Below, piece after piece: positions 23,875 through 31,160 of a stretch of DNA of 64,000 nt. The stretch comes from Falsiroseomonas stagni DSM 19981 (GTDB taxonomy: Bacteria; Pseudomonadota; Alphaproteobacteria; Acetobacterales; Acetobacteraceae), in assembly GCF_900114315.1 (NCBI RefSeq), contig NZ_FOSQ01000013.1:102758-166757 (forward strand), in the 5' to 3' direction. The translations under genes and the position numbers were made by a program. Under the pieces are notes generated by a model. It was not told the origin of the DNA and searched no databases. It saw only the letters and a program-made list of their open reading frames with translations. Position 1 is the stretch's first letter. The number at the start of each line of letters is the position of its first letter.

Positions 23875-24992
23875 CAGATCGAAACCCCCAGGAATTCGGC
23901 GTAGCGCGGCGTGGCCTTGAGGCCCGTGCCCGTCAGCACAACCACCGTCGTCTCCCGCTCCGCGATCGTCCCGGCGGCGATCAGGCGGGAATAGGCGGCG
24001 GCGGCCTGGGCGCAGGTGGGCTCCACATAGATGCCCGTGCGCGCGAGGCTGAGCGACGCCGCGGCGATCTCCGCCTCCTCCAGCAGCACGGCGCCGCCGC
24101 CGGAGTCGCGCATGGCCGTCAGGCATTCCGGCAGGCGGATGGGCTGGGCGATCGCCGTGCCCTCAGCGATGGTGGGCTGCGCCGCCTGTTCGGGCAGGCC
24201 GAGCGCGGCGCGCCCGATGGGGCCGCAATTCGCGGGCTGGGCGGCGAAGATTTTCGGCAGCTTCGTGATCTGCCCCGCGCGCAGCAACTCCGAAAAGCCG
24301 AGCCAGCAGCCCAGGACATTCGATCCGGCACCGCAGGGGACGATGACATTGTCCGGCGCCTTGAAGCCGAGGTCCTCCCACAGCTCATAGGCCAGCGTCT
24401 TCGTGCCCTCCAGGAAGAAGGGCTGCCAGTTGTGGCTGGCGTAGAAAAGCTCAGCCGACTTCGCCAGCGCCGCATCGGCGCAATCCTGGCGCGAGCCGGG
24501 GATGAGTTCGATGGTGGCCCCCGCGGCGCGGGACTGCACGGTCTTGGCCGGGCTGGTGCTGGCGGGCACGAAGATGGTCGCCGCGATTCCCCCGGCGGCG
24601 GCATAGGCGGAAACCGCCGCGCCGCCATTGCCCGAGGAATCCTCCAGCACCGCCTCCACGCCCTGGTCCTTGAGCAGCGATAGCATGACGGAGGCGCCGC
24701 GATCCTTGAACGACCCCGTCGGCATGAACCATTCGCATTTCAGCAGCGCCGTGCCGCCCAGCAACGCGCGTTCCACCAGCGGCGTGCAGCCCTCCCCCAT
24801 GCTGATGCGCGCCTTCGGCGCCCAGGGCAGGGCGGCGGCGTAGCGCCAGATGCTGCGCGTGCCGGTTTCGATCTCGGCCCTCGAAAGGCCGGGGCGTTGC
24901 GTCAGCAGCAGCGGCGCCTGGCCGTCGCCGCACCAGCGGGGGGTGGAGAGGGGCCAGGTCCGGCCGCTTCGCGGGTCGAGATAGCTCTGCAT
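23874..24992 (-). CDS. Threonine synthase-like PLP enzyme
   Basis: 372 residues from ATG 24992, a fold-type II PLP enzyme. The Schiff-base lysine is Lys96 in PTGSFKDRGAS. The substrate loop is EDSSGNGGAAVSAYA and the phosphate-binding loop is VPCGAGSNVLG, with a closing VVVLTGTGLKATP. Such proteins can be threonine synthases, threonine/serine dehydratases or related lyases. Being coupled to the D-amino-acid-type enzyme rather than to thrA/thrB argues for a catabolic or specialised role (inference). It is divergent from the M20 gene across a 103-bp region holding three 27-bp repeats. Confidence 0.82.
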   Translation of the reverse strand: MQSYLDPRSGRTWPLSTPRWCGDGQAPLLLTQRPGLSRAEIETGTRSIWRYAAALPWAPKARISMGEGCTPLVERALLGGTALLKCEWFMPTGSFKDRGASVMLSLLKDQGVEAVLEDSSGNGGAAVSAYAAAGGIAATIFVPASTSPAKTVQSRAAGATIELIPGSRQDCADAALAKSAELFYASHNWQPFFLEGTKTLAYELWEDLGFKAPDNVIVPCGAGSNVLGCWLGFSELLRAGQITKLPKIFAAQPANCGPIGRAALGLPEQAAQPTIAEGTAIAQPIRLPECLTAMRDSGGGAVLLEEAEIAAASLSLARTGIYVEPTCAQAAAAYSRLIAAGTIAERETTVVVLTGTGLKATPRYAEFLGVSI

Positions 24993-25004
24993 GGCCGCAT
25001 CCTC

Positions 25005-25084
25005 CCTTGCCCGGCAGGGCGCGGCAAGCGCCCTTGCCCGGCAGGACGCGGCAAGCGCCCTTGCCGGAAGGGCGGCGGCAAGCG
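25005..25084 (+). repeat. Three tandem copies of a 27-bp repeat in a divergent promoter gap
   Basis: Copies at 25005-25031, 25032-25058 and 25059-25084 (last one 26 bp and less conserved). Each begins CCTTGCC and ends GGCAAGCG(C), so each unit is itself an inverted repeat with CTTGCC/GGCAAG arms. The array fills the gap between the threonine-synthase-like gene (minus) and the M20 gene (plus). It stays open in both directions, encoding short LARQ-AASA-like repeats if read through. Confidence 0.85.
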
Positions 25085-25095
25085 AGGCTCCGGGG

Positions 25096-26196
25096 ATGAT
25101 CACGACCGACCCCGTCCTCCGCCTGGCCGCCGACCTCATCGCGATCGACAGCCGTTCCTCCCTCTCCAACCTGCCGATCGCCGAAAGGGTGGAGCAGGAA
25201 CTGAAAGGGTTCGAGGTCGAGCGCCTCGACTACACCGATGGCAAGGGCGTCTCGAAGCGGGCACTGGTGGCGCATAAGGGCCCCAGGGGCGGCTATGCGC
25301 TGTCCGGCCACATGGACACGGTGCCCGCCACGGGCTGGGAAAGCGCGCCCTGGACGCCGCGGATCGACGATGCCGGGTTCCTCCATGGCCTTGGCAGCGT
25401 GGACATGAAGGGCCAGGTGGCGGCCGCCATCATCGCCGCCCAGCGCGCGCCGGCCGGCGTCGGCGCCACGCTGCTGATCACGGCGGATGAGGAGACGACG
25501 AAGCAGGGCGCCGCCATCATCGCGAAGCAATCCGCGCTGGCGAAGTCGCTGGGGCTGAAGGGCATCGCGGTGGCGGAGCCGACGGGGCTGGTGCCGGTGC
25601 GCGGCCACCGCAGCCACATCGCCTTCACCGCCATGGCGCGCGGGCTGCAGGCGCATTCCTCCACCGGCAAGGGCATCAACGCCAATTGGAAGCTGCTGCC
25701 CTTCCTGGCCGCGATGCGGGCCGTGCATGACGAACTCCGCACCAACCCCGCGCTGCAGGACCAGGACTACGATCCGCCCTTCAGCGACTTCAACCTGGTG
25801 CTGGACAACCACGGCACCGCCATGAACGTCACGGTCGCCAAGGCGAGCGCCTTCATCAAATTCCGCTACAGCGCGAAGGTCGATCCCCAGCCCATCCTGC
25901 ACGCCGTCCGCCAGGCGGCGCGGGAGGCCGGGATCGAGCTGGCGGAGCAGCATGAGGGCTTCCCGCCCGAACTGCCCGTGGACCATCCGCTGATCGCGCT
26001 GGCCGTGGCGCTGACGGGCAAGGCCGCCCGCACCGCGCCCTACGGCACGGATGCCAGCGAATTACAGGCCCTCGCCCCCTGCGTGGTGCTCGGCCCGGGC
26101 GACATCAGCACCGCGCATACGCCGCGGGAATGCGCGCGGGCGCAGGACCTGGTGGATGCCGTGCCGGTCTTCGGGCGGTTCCTGGCCTCAGCCTGA
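25096..26196 (+). CDS. M20-family metallopeptidase/deacylase (ArgE/DapE type)
   Basis: 366 residues from ATG 25096. Metal and catalytic motifs are SGHMDTVPATG (His72, Asp74), GLGSVDMKGQ (Asp103) and ADEETTKQG (Glu132 base, Glu133). A late GPGDISTAHTPRE carries the final metal histidine. The dimerisation domain starts GHRSHIAFTAMARGLQAHSS. Members are Zn-dependent amidohydrolases such as acetylornithine deacetylase and succinyl-diaminopimelate desuccinylase; the exact acyl-amino acid is unclear. An in-frame ATG at 24991 would add residues encoded by the 27-bp repeat array and is not preferred. The 3' end overlaps the convergent ABC gene by 9 bp. Confidence 0.85.
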   Translation: MITTDPVLRLAADLIAIDSRSSLSNLPIAERVEQELKGFEVERLDYTDGKGVSKRALVAHKGPRGGYALSGHMDTVPATGWESAPWTPRIDDAGFLHGLGSVDMKGQVAAAIIAAQRAPAGVGATLLITADEETTKQGAAIIAKQSALAKSLGLKGIAVAEPTGLVPVRGHRSHIAFTAMARGLQAHSSTGKGINANWKLLPFLAAMRAVHDELRTNPALQDQDYDPPFSDFNLVLDNHGTAMNVTVAKASAFIKFRYSAKVDPQPILHAVRQAAREAGIELAEQHEGFPPELPVDHPLIALAVALTGKAARTAPYGTDASELQALAPCVVLGPGDISTAHTPRECARAQDLVDAVPVFGRFLASA

Positions 26197-26877
26197 ATCG
26201 CTGACGATCCGGCCATCCACCAGGTGGATGCGCCGGGTCGCGCGCTTCGCCAGGTCCGGGTCATGCGTCACCACGATCACGGTGCGCCCCTCCTCGCGCG
26301 CCAGCCGCTCGAAGATGTCGAAGACGGCGGCGGCATTGGCGGTATCGAGGTTGCCCGTCGGCTCATCCGCCAGGATCAGCGCGGGATCATTCGCCAGCGC
26401 ACGGGCGATGGCGGCGCGCTGGCGCATGCCGCCCGACAGCTGTTCCGGCAGCTTCCGCGCGGCATCGCCCAGGCCGAGCGCCGCGAGCAGCGCCATGGCC
26501 CGGTCGCGCACCGCCGCCCCCTTCAGCCGGCCGAGGCGACGGATGGGAATCTCCACATTGTCCAGCGCGCTGAATTCCGGCAGCAGGAAGTGGAACTGGA
26601 ACACGAAGCCGAGTTTCTGCAGGCGCAGCGCGGCAAGCTCGTTCGTCGAAAGCCGCGCGGTGTCGCGCCCTTCCAGCAGCACATGGCCGGCACTCGGCCG
26701 GTCCAGCAGGCCGAGCAGGTAGAGCAGCGAGGATTTCCCCGACCCCGACGGCCCGGTGACGGCGACGAATTCGCCGCGCCGGAACACCAGCGTCACGTCC
26801 CGCACCAGCACCGCCCCTTCCGGCAATTGCCGCGTGACGTCGCGCAGTTCCAGCAGGGGCGGATCAGGCGGCGCCAC
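26188..26877 (-). CDS. ABC transporter ATPase, MacB/LolD type
   Basis: 229 residues. Motifs are Walker A VTGPSGSGKSSLLYLLG, Q-loop FQFHFLLPEFSALDNVEIP, signature QLSGGMRQRAAIARAL, Walker B LILADEPTGNLD and the H-loop VVTHDPDLAKRA. The LADEPTGNLD and LLGLLDRPSAG motifs place it with LolD/MacB/FtsE-like ATPases that drive FtsX-type permeases. The likely start is a GTG at 26877, which overlaps the upstream permease gene by 14 bp. It is the last gene of an MFP-permease-ATPase operon. Confidence 0.93.
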   Translation of the reverse strand: MAPPDPPLLELRDVTRQLPEGAVLVRDVTLVFRRGEFVAVTGPSGSGKSSLLYLLGLLDRPSAGHVLLEGRDTARLSTNELAALRLQKLGFVFQFHFLLPEFSALDNVEIPIRRLGRLKGAAVRDRAMALLAALGLGDAARKLPEQLSGGMRQRAAIARALANDPALILADEPTGNLDTANAAAVFDIFERLAREEGRTVIVVTHDPDLAKRATRRIHLVDGRIVSDSG

Positions 26878-28108
26878 GCACCACCTGCACGGGATCCAGC
26901 CGGCTGGCGCGCCGCGCGGGGATGACGGAGGCGATGCCCGCCGCCATCAGCGCGAAGAAACAGGCCGCCGCATAGATCCGCCAGTTGCGGTCCATGATGA
27001 AGCCGTTGGCGCCGGATGGCGTCGATGTCGCGAAGCGGATCTGGGCCAGCGCCTCGATCATCAGGGCGCCCAGCACGCTGCCGAGGATGGCGCCGAGCAG
27101 CCCCGCCACCAGCCCCTGCACCAGGAACAGCAGCTGGATATCGCCTTCGGTGAACCCCAGCGACTTCATGATGGCGATGTCGCGCGTCTTCTCGAACACC
27201 ACGGTGGAGATGACGTTGTAGATGCCGAAGGCGGCCACCAGCAGGATCGCGCCGGTGACGGAATAGGTGATGGCGTTCTGGATGACGAAGACCGTCAGCA
27301 CATTGGCGCTCTGCTCCTCCCAGCTCTCGGCCCGGTCGCCGAAGCGGGATTCGATCAGCCGCGCCATCGGCTCCGCCTGCGTCACATCGGCCAGGCGGAC
27401 CAGGATCTGGTTCACCACATTGGGCCGGTCCTGCAGCACCTGGTTCACCTTCAGCAGCGCGAAGGCATGGCCCTGGTCCACCGTCTGGATGCCGGTGCGG
27501 AACATCCCCGCCACCTGCATGGACAGCACCACCCCCTGGGGGGAGATCACCGTCAGCGTATCGCCCATCCCGATGCCGAGGCGCTGGCCCAGCCCCTCCC
27601 CGATGATGATGCCGTTGGCGGTGCGGCGCAGGTCATCGAGCCTGCCGGCCGTCATGTCCTTCTCGATGTTGGAGACACGGATGTGCCGCGCGGGATCGAT
27701 GCCCGTCACCACGGCGGAGACATCGCGCGACCCGTAGCGCATCAGCGCCTGGCCCTGCAGGACGGGCGCGGCGGCGACACCCTCCATCGCCTCCAGCATC
27801 GCCACCTTGTCGCCGGCGGCGCGGATGCCGCGGATGCGGTCGCGCGGCTTCACGCCGCTGATCGCGACCGCCGCGCCGGGGTGCAGCAGTTCCGCCGCCT
27901 GGGGCGCCGGGATGCGCGTCTCGTCCTTGATGGTGATGTGGGGCGCCACATCGATGATCTGGTCGACGAAATAGGTCTGGAAGCCGCGCATCAGCGCCAC
28001 GATCGCGATGAAGAAGGCCACGCCCAGCGCGACCCCGCTGACCGAGACCAGGGTCTGCCGCCGCCTGCGCGCCAGCATCCCGCGCGCGATGTCGAACATC
28101 AGGAACAT
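26864..28108 (-). CDS. FtsX/MacB-type ABC transporter permease
   Basis: 414 residues with the classical layout: an N-terminal helix (TLVSVSGVALGVAFFIAIVALMRG), a large periplasmic domain (~45-270) and three C-terminal helices including ILLVAAFGIYNVISTVVFEKTRDIAIMK, VQGLVAGLLGAILGSVLGALM and IYAAACFFALMAAGIASVIP. The EKTRDIAIMKSLGF loop is the FtsX coupling motif. With the adaptor and ATPase it would form a tripartite MacAB-like efflux or envelope-lipid transport system, with an outer-membrane channel supplied from elsewhere. It directly abuts the adaptor stop codon. Confidence 0.92.
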   Translation of the reverse strand: MFLMFDIARGMLARRRRQTLVSVSGVALGVAFFIAIVALMRGFQTYFVDQIIDVAPHITIKDETRIPAPQAAELLHPGAAVAISGVKPRDRIRGIRAAGDKVAMLEAMEGVAAAPVLQGQALMRYGSRDVSAVVTGIDPARHIRVSNIEKDMTAGRLDDLRRTANGIIIGEGLGQRLGIGMGDTLTVISPQGVVLSMQVAGMFRTGIQTVDQGHAFALLKVNQVLQDRPNVVNQILVRLADVTQAEPMARLIESRFGDRAESWEEQSANVLTVFVIQNAITYSVTGAILLVAAFGIYNVISTVVFEKTRDIAIMKSLGFTEGDIQLLFLVQGLVAGLLGAILGSVLGALMIEALAQIRFATSTPSGANGFIMDRNWRIYAAACFFALMAAGIASVIPARRASRLDPVQVVRGAA

Positions 28109-29149
28109 TCAGGGCGGCGCCAGCCTGACGGCCTGCCCATCGACCAGCCCGCCCGGCGGCGCCAGCACCACCGCCTCCCCCACCGCGATGCCGCGGCGGA
28201 TCTCGACGCTGCGGGGCGCCTGGACGCCGATCTCCACCTCCCGCCGCCGCACGCGTTCCTTCTCCACCACCCAGACGAAGGCGGGGCCCCGCGCCGTGGT
28301 CGCGGCCGGGTTGCGGGTCGCGGGGGGCAGCACCACGGCGGCCGGCGGCAGCAGCACGGCATCCCGCGTCTCCCGCAGCACGATATTGGCCTCCACCGTC
28401 ATGCCGACCAGCAGCGGCGTGTCGTCCGGCAGGGCGAGGCGCACGCGATAGGCCTTGCGGGTGGTGTCGCCCTTGGGGGTGATCTGCGTGACCTCCGCCG
28501 TCAGCACCCGGCCGGCGAAGGCGTCGGCGCGCAGCAGCACGCGCTGGCCGACGGCGATGCGGGCGATGTCCTCCTCATCCACCTCGGCCGTCACGCGCAG
28601 CGGCCGGGGCTCGCCCACCCAGAACAGGCTGGCGGGGGTGTCCACCACCTCCCCCACCTCCACGTCCCGGCGCAGCACCACGCCATCGGTCGGTGCGCGG
28701 ACGAGGTAGTCATCCAGGCGCTGCATGGCGGCATCGGCCACGGATCGCGCGGCGCGGGCATCGCGTTCGGCGCGTTCCAGCGTGGCACGGGCGGCGATGT
28801 CGCGGGCCACCAGGGTGCGGGTGCGGGCCAGGTCCTCGGCCGCGAATCGGGCACGGGCCTCGGCCTCGTCGGCCATGGAGCGGGACTGGCGGTCATCGAT
28901 GCGGGCGAGGATCTGCCCTTCCGTCACCCGCGCGCCCTCCTCCGCCATCACGGCGCTGACGCGGCCGCGGATGGCGGGGCCGACCCGGGCCCAGTGGACG
29001 GGCTCCACCGCCCCGGTGGCATAGACCGCCTCCAGCGCCGTGCCGGTGGCGGCGGTCGCGATGGCGACGCGCGGCGGCAATGCCCACCAGGCCCAGGAGG
29101 CTGCGCCGCCGACGAGAAGCAGGGCGAGAAGGAGCAGGAAGCGGCGCAT
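28109..29149 (-). CDS. Periplasmic adaptor (MFP/HlyD family) of the ABC efflux system
   Basis: 346 residues. An N-terminal signal/anchor (FLLLLALLLVGGAASWAWW) precedes a beta-barrel and lipoyl half AVEPVHWARVGPAIRGRVSA, a helical hairpin (QSRSMADEAEARARFAAEDL ... ARATLERAERDARAARS), and the second lipoyl half VRAPTDGVVLRRDVEVGEVV. A C-terminal membrane-proximal region ends GGLVDGQAVRL. It is the first gene of the operon with the FtsX-type permease and the ATPase, so it should link that pump to a TolC-like channel. Substrate unknown. Confidence 0.9.
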   Translation of the reverse strand: MRRFLLLLALLLVGGAASWAWWALPPRVAIATAATGTALEAVYATGAVEPVHWARVGPAIRGRVSAVMAEEGARVTEGQILARIDDRQSRSMADEAEARARFAAEDLARTRTLVARDIAARATLERAERDARAARSVADAAMQRLDDYLVRAPTDGVVLRRDVEVGEVVDTPASLFWVGEPRPLRVTAEVDEEDIARIAVGQRVLLRADAFAGRVLTAEVTQITPKGDTTRKAYRVRLALPDDTPLLVGMTVEANIVLRETRDAVLLPPAAVVLPPATRNPAATTARGPAFVWVVEKERVRRREVEIGVQAPRSVEIRRGIAVGEAVVLAPPGGLVDGQAVRLAPP

Positions 29150-29206
29150 CTGCGGGGAGCGTAGCAGTTAATCGCCGCCGCGGCAGGGTCCCCCGCGCAA
29201 GGCGGG

Positions 29207-29235
29207 TTGTCCGCCGGCCCGCCGGGCGCTATAGG
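29207..29235 (+). promoter_or_regulatory. Sigma-70-like promoter of the tRNA-Thr gene
   Basis: TTGTCC at 29207-29212 and TATAGG at 29230-29235 with an ideal 17-bp spacer, ending 14 bp before the first tRNA base. It matches four of six -35 positions and the most conserved -10 positions. Confidence 0.65.
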
Positions 29236-29249
29236 CCGCGCCGCAGCGT

Positions 29250-29324
<75 letters not shown>

Positions 29325-29335
29325 TTTTCCTTTCC

Positions 29336-29356
29336 CGGGGGCACACCGGGGGCACA
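29336..29356 (+). repeat. Integrase arm-type repeat near attL
   Basis: Two CGGGGGCACA decamers separated by one C (11-bp period). The identical 21 bp occurs at 36766-36786 near attR in the same orientation. Position just inside both element ends suggests arm-type binding sites for the tyrosine recombinase. Confidence 0.6.
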
Positions 29357-29580
29357 TTTTTGCCCCGGCAGCCTCCCGTGTCCCCGTTTTGGGGGGTCCT
29401 TCCCCACGTAAGCCTGGGCAGGTGTTCGGGCGCCGCCATCACCCCAGGTGCCGCAGGCGCCGGGCGTAGCATCACGTCCGGCCTAAAGAGGAGGAGGAAC
29501 CTCCAGGCGGCGGCGGAACCTATCGCGGTGGCGCCGGCCGAAACGCTGCGACTCGGCGCCAGCGGACAGGACCCAGGCCC

Positions 29581-29988
29581 TTAGCGCCTCGGGCAATCCC
29601 GCTTGGACCAACCGGCGGCATCCATCGCCCGCCCCACGTCCCGCCCTCGGGCAAGGACGGTAGCCACCACCCGGTCATGGCTCCCGTGATGCGGCCGGAT
29701 CACAAGCTGGGTCGCCTCCGTCATGCGCCGCAGCTGCATTCGGGCTGCACTCCACCCGGGCCTGCCCCGTTCCACCGTATCCACACCGCGCACCCGCACG
29801 CGGATCGGCGCGGGGTGGCCGGCGCAACGTACGGTCAGGGTGTCACCGTCCGCCCAACGGATTGCGTCGCAGGTCCACGCCCCGCCGGGCGGGTAGGTCC
29901 TGGGCGGTTCCCGCCAGCGGCAGTTAGGCGCCGCCCATGCCGGAGGTGAGAACAGCAGCAGCAGGGCGAGGATACAGGCGCGGGTCAT
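29581..29988 (-). CDS. Exported thermonuclease (SNase)-like protein
   Basis: 135 residues from ATG 29988 with signal MTRACILALLLLFSPPAWA. The body follows the staphylococcal nuclease pattern: IRWADGDTLTVRC, IRVRVRGVDTVERGRPG, then DRVVATVLARGRDVGRAM and a final GWSKRDCP. It retains D-G-D-T, the Arg/Asp of RGVDTVE and the late Arg, but is shorter than classical SNases, so activity is likely though not certain. It lies 257 bp inside attL. A longer start at 30012 adds eight residues before the signal and is less likely. Confidence 0.72.
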   Translation of the reverse strand: MTRACILALLLLFSPPAWAAPNCRWREPPRTYPPGGAWTCDAIRWADGDTLTVRCAGHPAPIRVRVRGVDTVERGRPGWSAARMQLRRMTEATQLVIRPHHGSHDRVVATVLARGRDVGRAMDAAGWSKRDCPRR

Positions 29989-30036
29989 CGGTGCAGACTT
30001 TGAAGGGGGCAAGGCGACTTGGATGCCGAGGAGCGC

Positions 30037-30378
30037 CTAGCGAAAATCATCCGGCATCGGCGGCCAGAGCGCGCGGTTGTAGGGCGGCGGCCAGATGCCG
30101 CAATGCTTCAACCACCGCTCCTCCCGCTCCAGCCGTTCGGCCAGCGGGCGCCAGAACCATTCCCCGTGATCCCGGGCCGCAGCCCCTATGATTTCGGGTA
30201 TCGATGTGCCCGCCTCGGCAGGATCGCCGCCTGCCGCCAGGTAAGCCGCGCGGGTCGCTTGCTGTGCCTCTTGCTCCTCCGCTCCTCCGCCCTTCGCCCG
30301 GCGGTAGGTCAGCACCGTGGCTTTCGCGACTTCTCTGGACCAGCGGGTAAGCGGGGTGCGAGTCGTGTTCGCGCTCAT
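30037..30378 (-). CDS. Hypothetical protein of the integrative element
   Basis: 113 residues from ATG 30378 (MSANTTRTPLTRWSREVAKA). It contains a helical region rich in Ala/Glu (GGGAEEQEAQQATRAAYLAA) and an aromatic C-terminus (GEWFWRPLAERLEREERW ... WPPPYNRALWPPMPDDF). No family recognised, no TM or signal. It is divergent from the lipoprotein gene across a 110-bp gap containing a spaced direct repeat. Confidence 0.5.
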   Translation of the reverse strand: MSANTTRTPLTRWSREVAKATVLTYRRAKGGGAEEQEAQQATRAAYLAAGGDPAEAGTSIPEIIGAAARDHGEWFWRPLAERLEREERWLKHCGIWPPPYNRALWPPMPDDFR

Positions 30379-30414
30379 GGGGCGAGGATAAGCCAATCAG
30401 CCGGTGGTGATCGG

Positions 30415-30442
30415 ACCTAGATGCGCGGTCGGTCACCTAGAT
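30415..30442. repeat. Direct repeat ACCTAGAT, 20-bp spacing, in a divergent promoter gap
   Basis: ACCTAGAT at 30415-30422 and 30435-30442: exactly 20 bp, about two helical turns apart, between the genes at 30378 (minus) and 30489 (plus). Candidate operator for a dimer binding one face of DNA. Confidence 0.4.
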
Positions 30443-30488
30443 CTGGATGCTTGCGGATGCGCACTGACATCGCCTAGCGTCCGAGCCC

Positions 30489-30752
30489 ATGCGCTCCATC
30501 GTCATCGCTGGCCTTATCACCCTCTCAGGCTGCGCGCAGCCGCGCATTGTTTATGAGCGGCCCAACACTAGCGAAGAACAGGTCCAGCAGGACGAGCGAG
30601 AATGTAGGTTTGAGGCAGTGCGCGCTACGGCCGGTATGACAGGCCCAAACCCCTTCACTGTGGCGGCGGACCGCCAGAACGCAGAGCGTTCTGTTTTCAT
30701 CGCATGTATGCAGGCGAGGCGTTACACACGGCTGGTCCTGCCTCCCGCGTGA
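30489..30752 (+). CDS. Small predicted lipoprotein
   Basis: 87 residues. The N-terminus MRSIVIAGLITLSGCAQP has a lipobox LSGC with Cys15, predicting lipid attachment after signal peptidase II cleavage. The mature part is polar (ERPNTSEEQVQQDERECRFEA) and has three further Cys residues. Similar small lipoproteins occur in phage-like elements and chromosomes; the function is unknown. It is the only plus-strand gene in the element. Confidence 0.65.
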   Translation: MRSIVIAGLITLSGCAQPRIVYERPNTSEEQVQQDERECRFEAVRATAGMTGPNPFTVAADRQNAERSVFIACMQARRYTRLVLPPA

Positions 30753-31160
30753 AGAAGGCGTAGCCGTTCCAAAGGGGGGGCGGGATCAATCTCCAGCGAA
30801 GCGGCGCACCAAGACCGCGCCTCTCATGCGGCACCCATAATCCGTGACTTTCGGGCGGCGGTGCGCGGCGCCGGGGGGGGCGCGGCATCATCTCCGGCCG
30901 ATCCGCGCACCGGGACCGCTTCCTTCCCGCCGCGCACCCGTCCGCAATTCAGATGTTGGGTCCCGCCCACGCCCGCGCGCGTGATTATTGATGTTTCGCG
31001 CCTCACCCTGCCTCTCAGCCGGTAACACGGTTACAACCCAGGTTTCCCGCCGCTTTCCGCGCATCCGCAGCGGTTACAGGATCGCACCCTGTAACCGCAC
31101 CCGAACAGCCGGAACGCCTAGACTTTCCTCGCTTGTAACCGCGTTACCGCTCCAGCGCCC
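30753..31160. other. 408-bp non-coding region of the element
   Basis: No credible gene. The left part holds two imperfect copies of a ~45-bp unit, at about 30774-30818 and 30873-30919, each starting with a run of G and sharing ATCTCC, CGCACC and GACCGC. The right part holds three GTAAC/GTTAC dyads described separately. The composition (G runs, dyads next to replication genes) suggests an origin or control region. Confidence 0.5.
31022..31147. repeat. Cluster of GTAAC/GTTAC dyads, candidate replication origin or operator
   Basis: Three symmetric sites: GTAAC-N3-GTTAC at 31022-31034; GCGGTTACAGG-N7-CCTGTAACCGC (perfect 11-bp arms) at 31070-31098; GTAAC-N3-GTTAC at 31135-31147, directly followed by GTTACCGC-type sequence. 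They lie just beyond the 3' end of the DUF3631 helicase gene. A fourth related dyad is at 34522-34541. Clusters like this are typical of initiator or repressor binding regions in small replicons (inference). Confidence 0.6.

Noticed and set aside
24991..25095. Longer M20 start at 24991
   Set aside because: The added residues are encoded by the 27-bp tandem repeats and precede the conserved M20 N-terminus; it would also overlap the divergent gene start.
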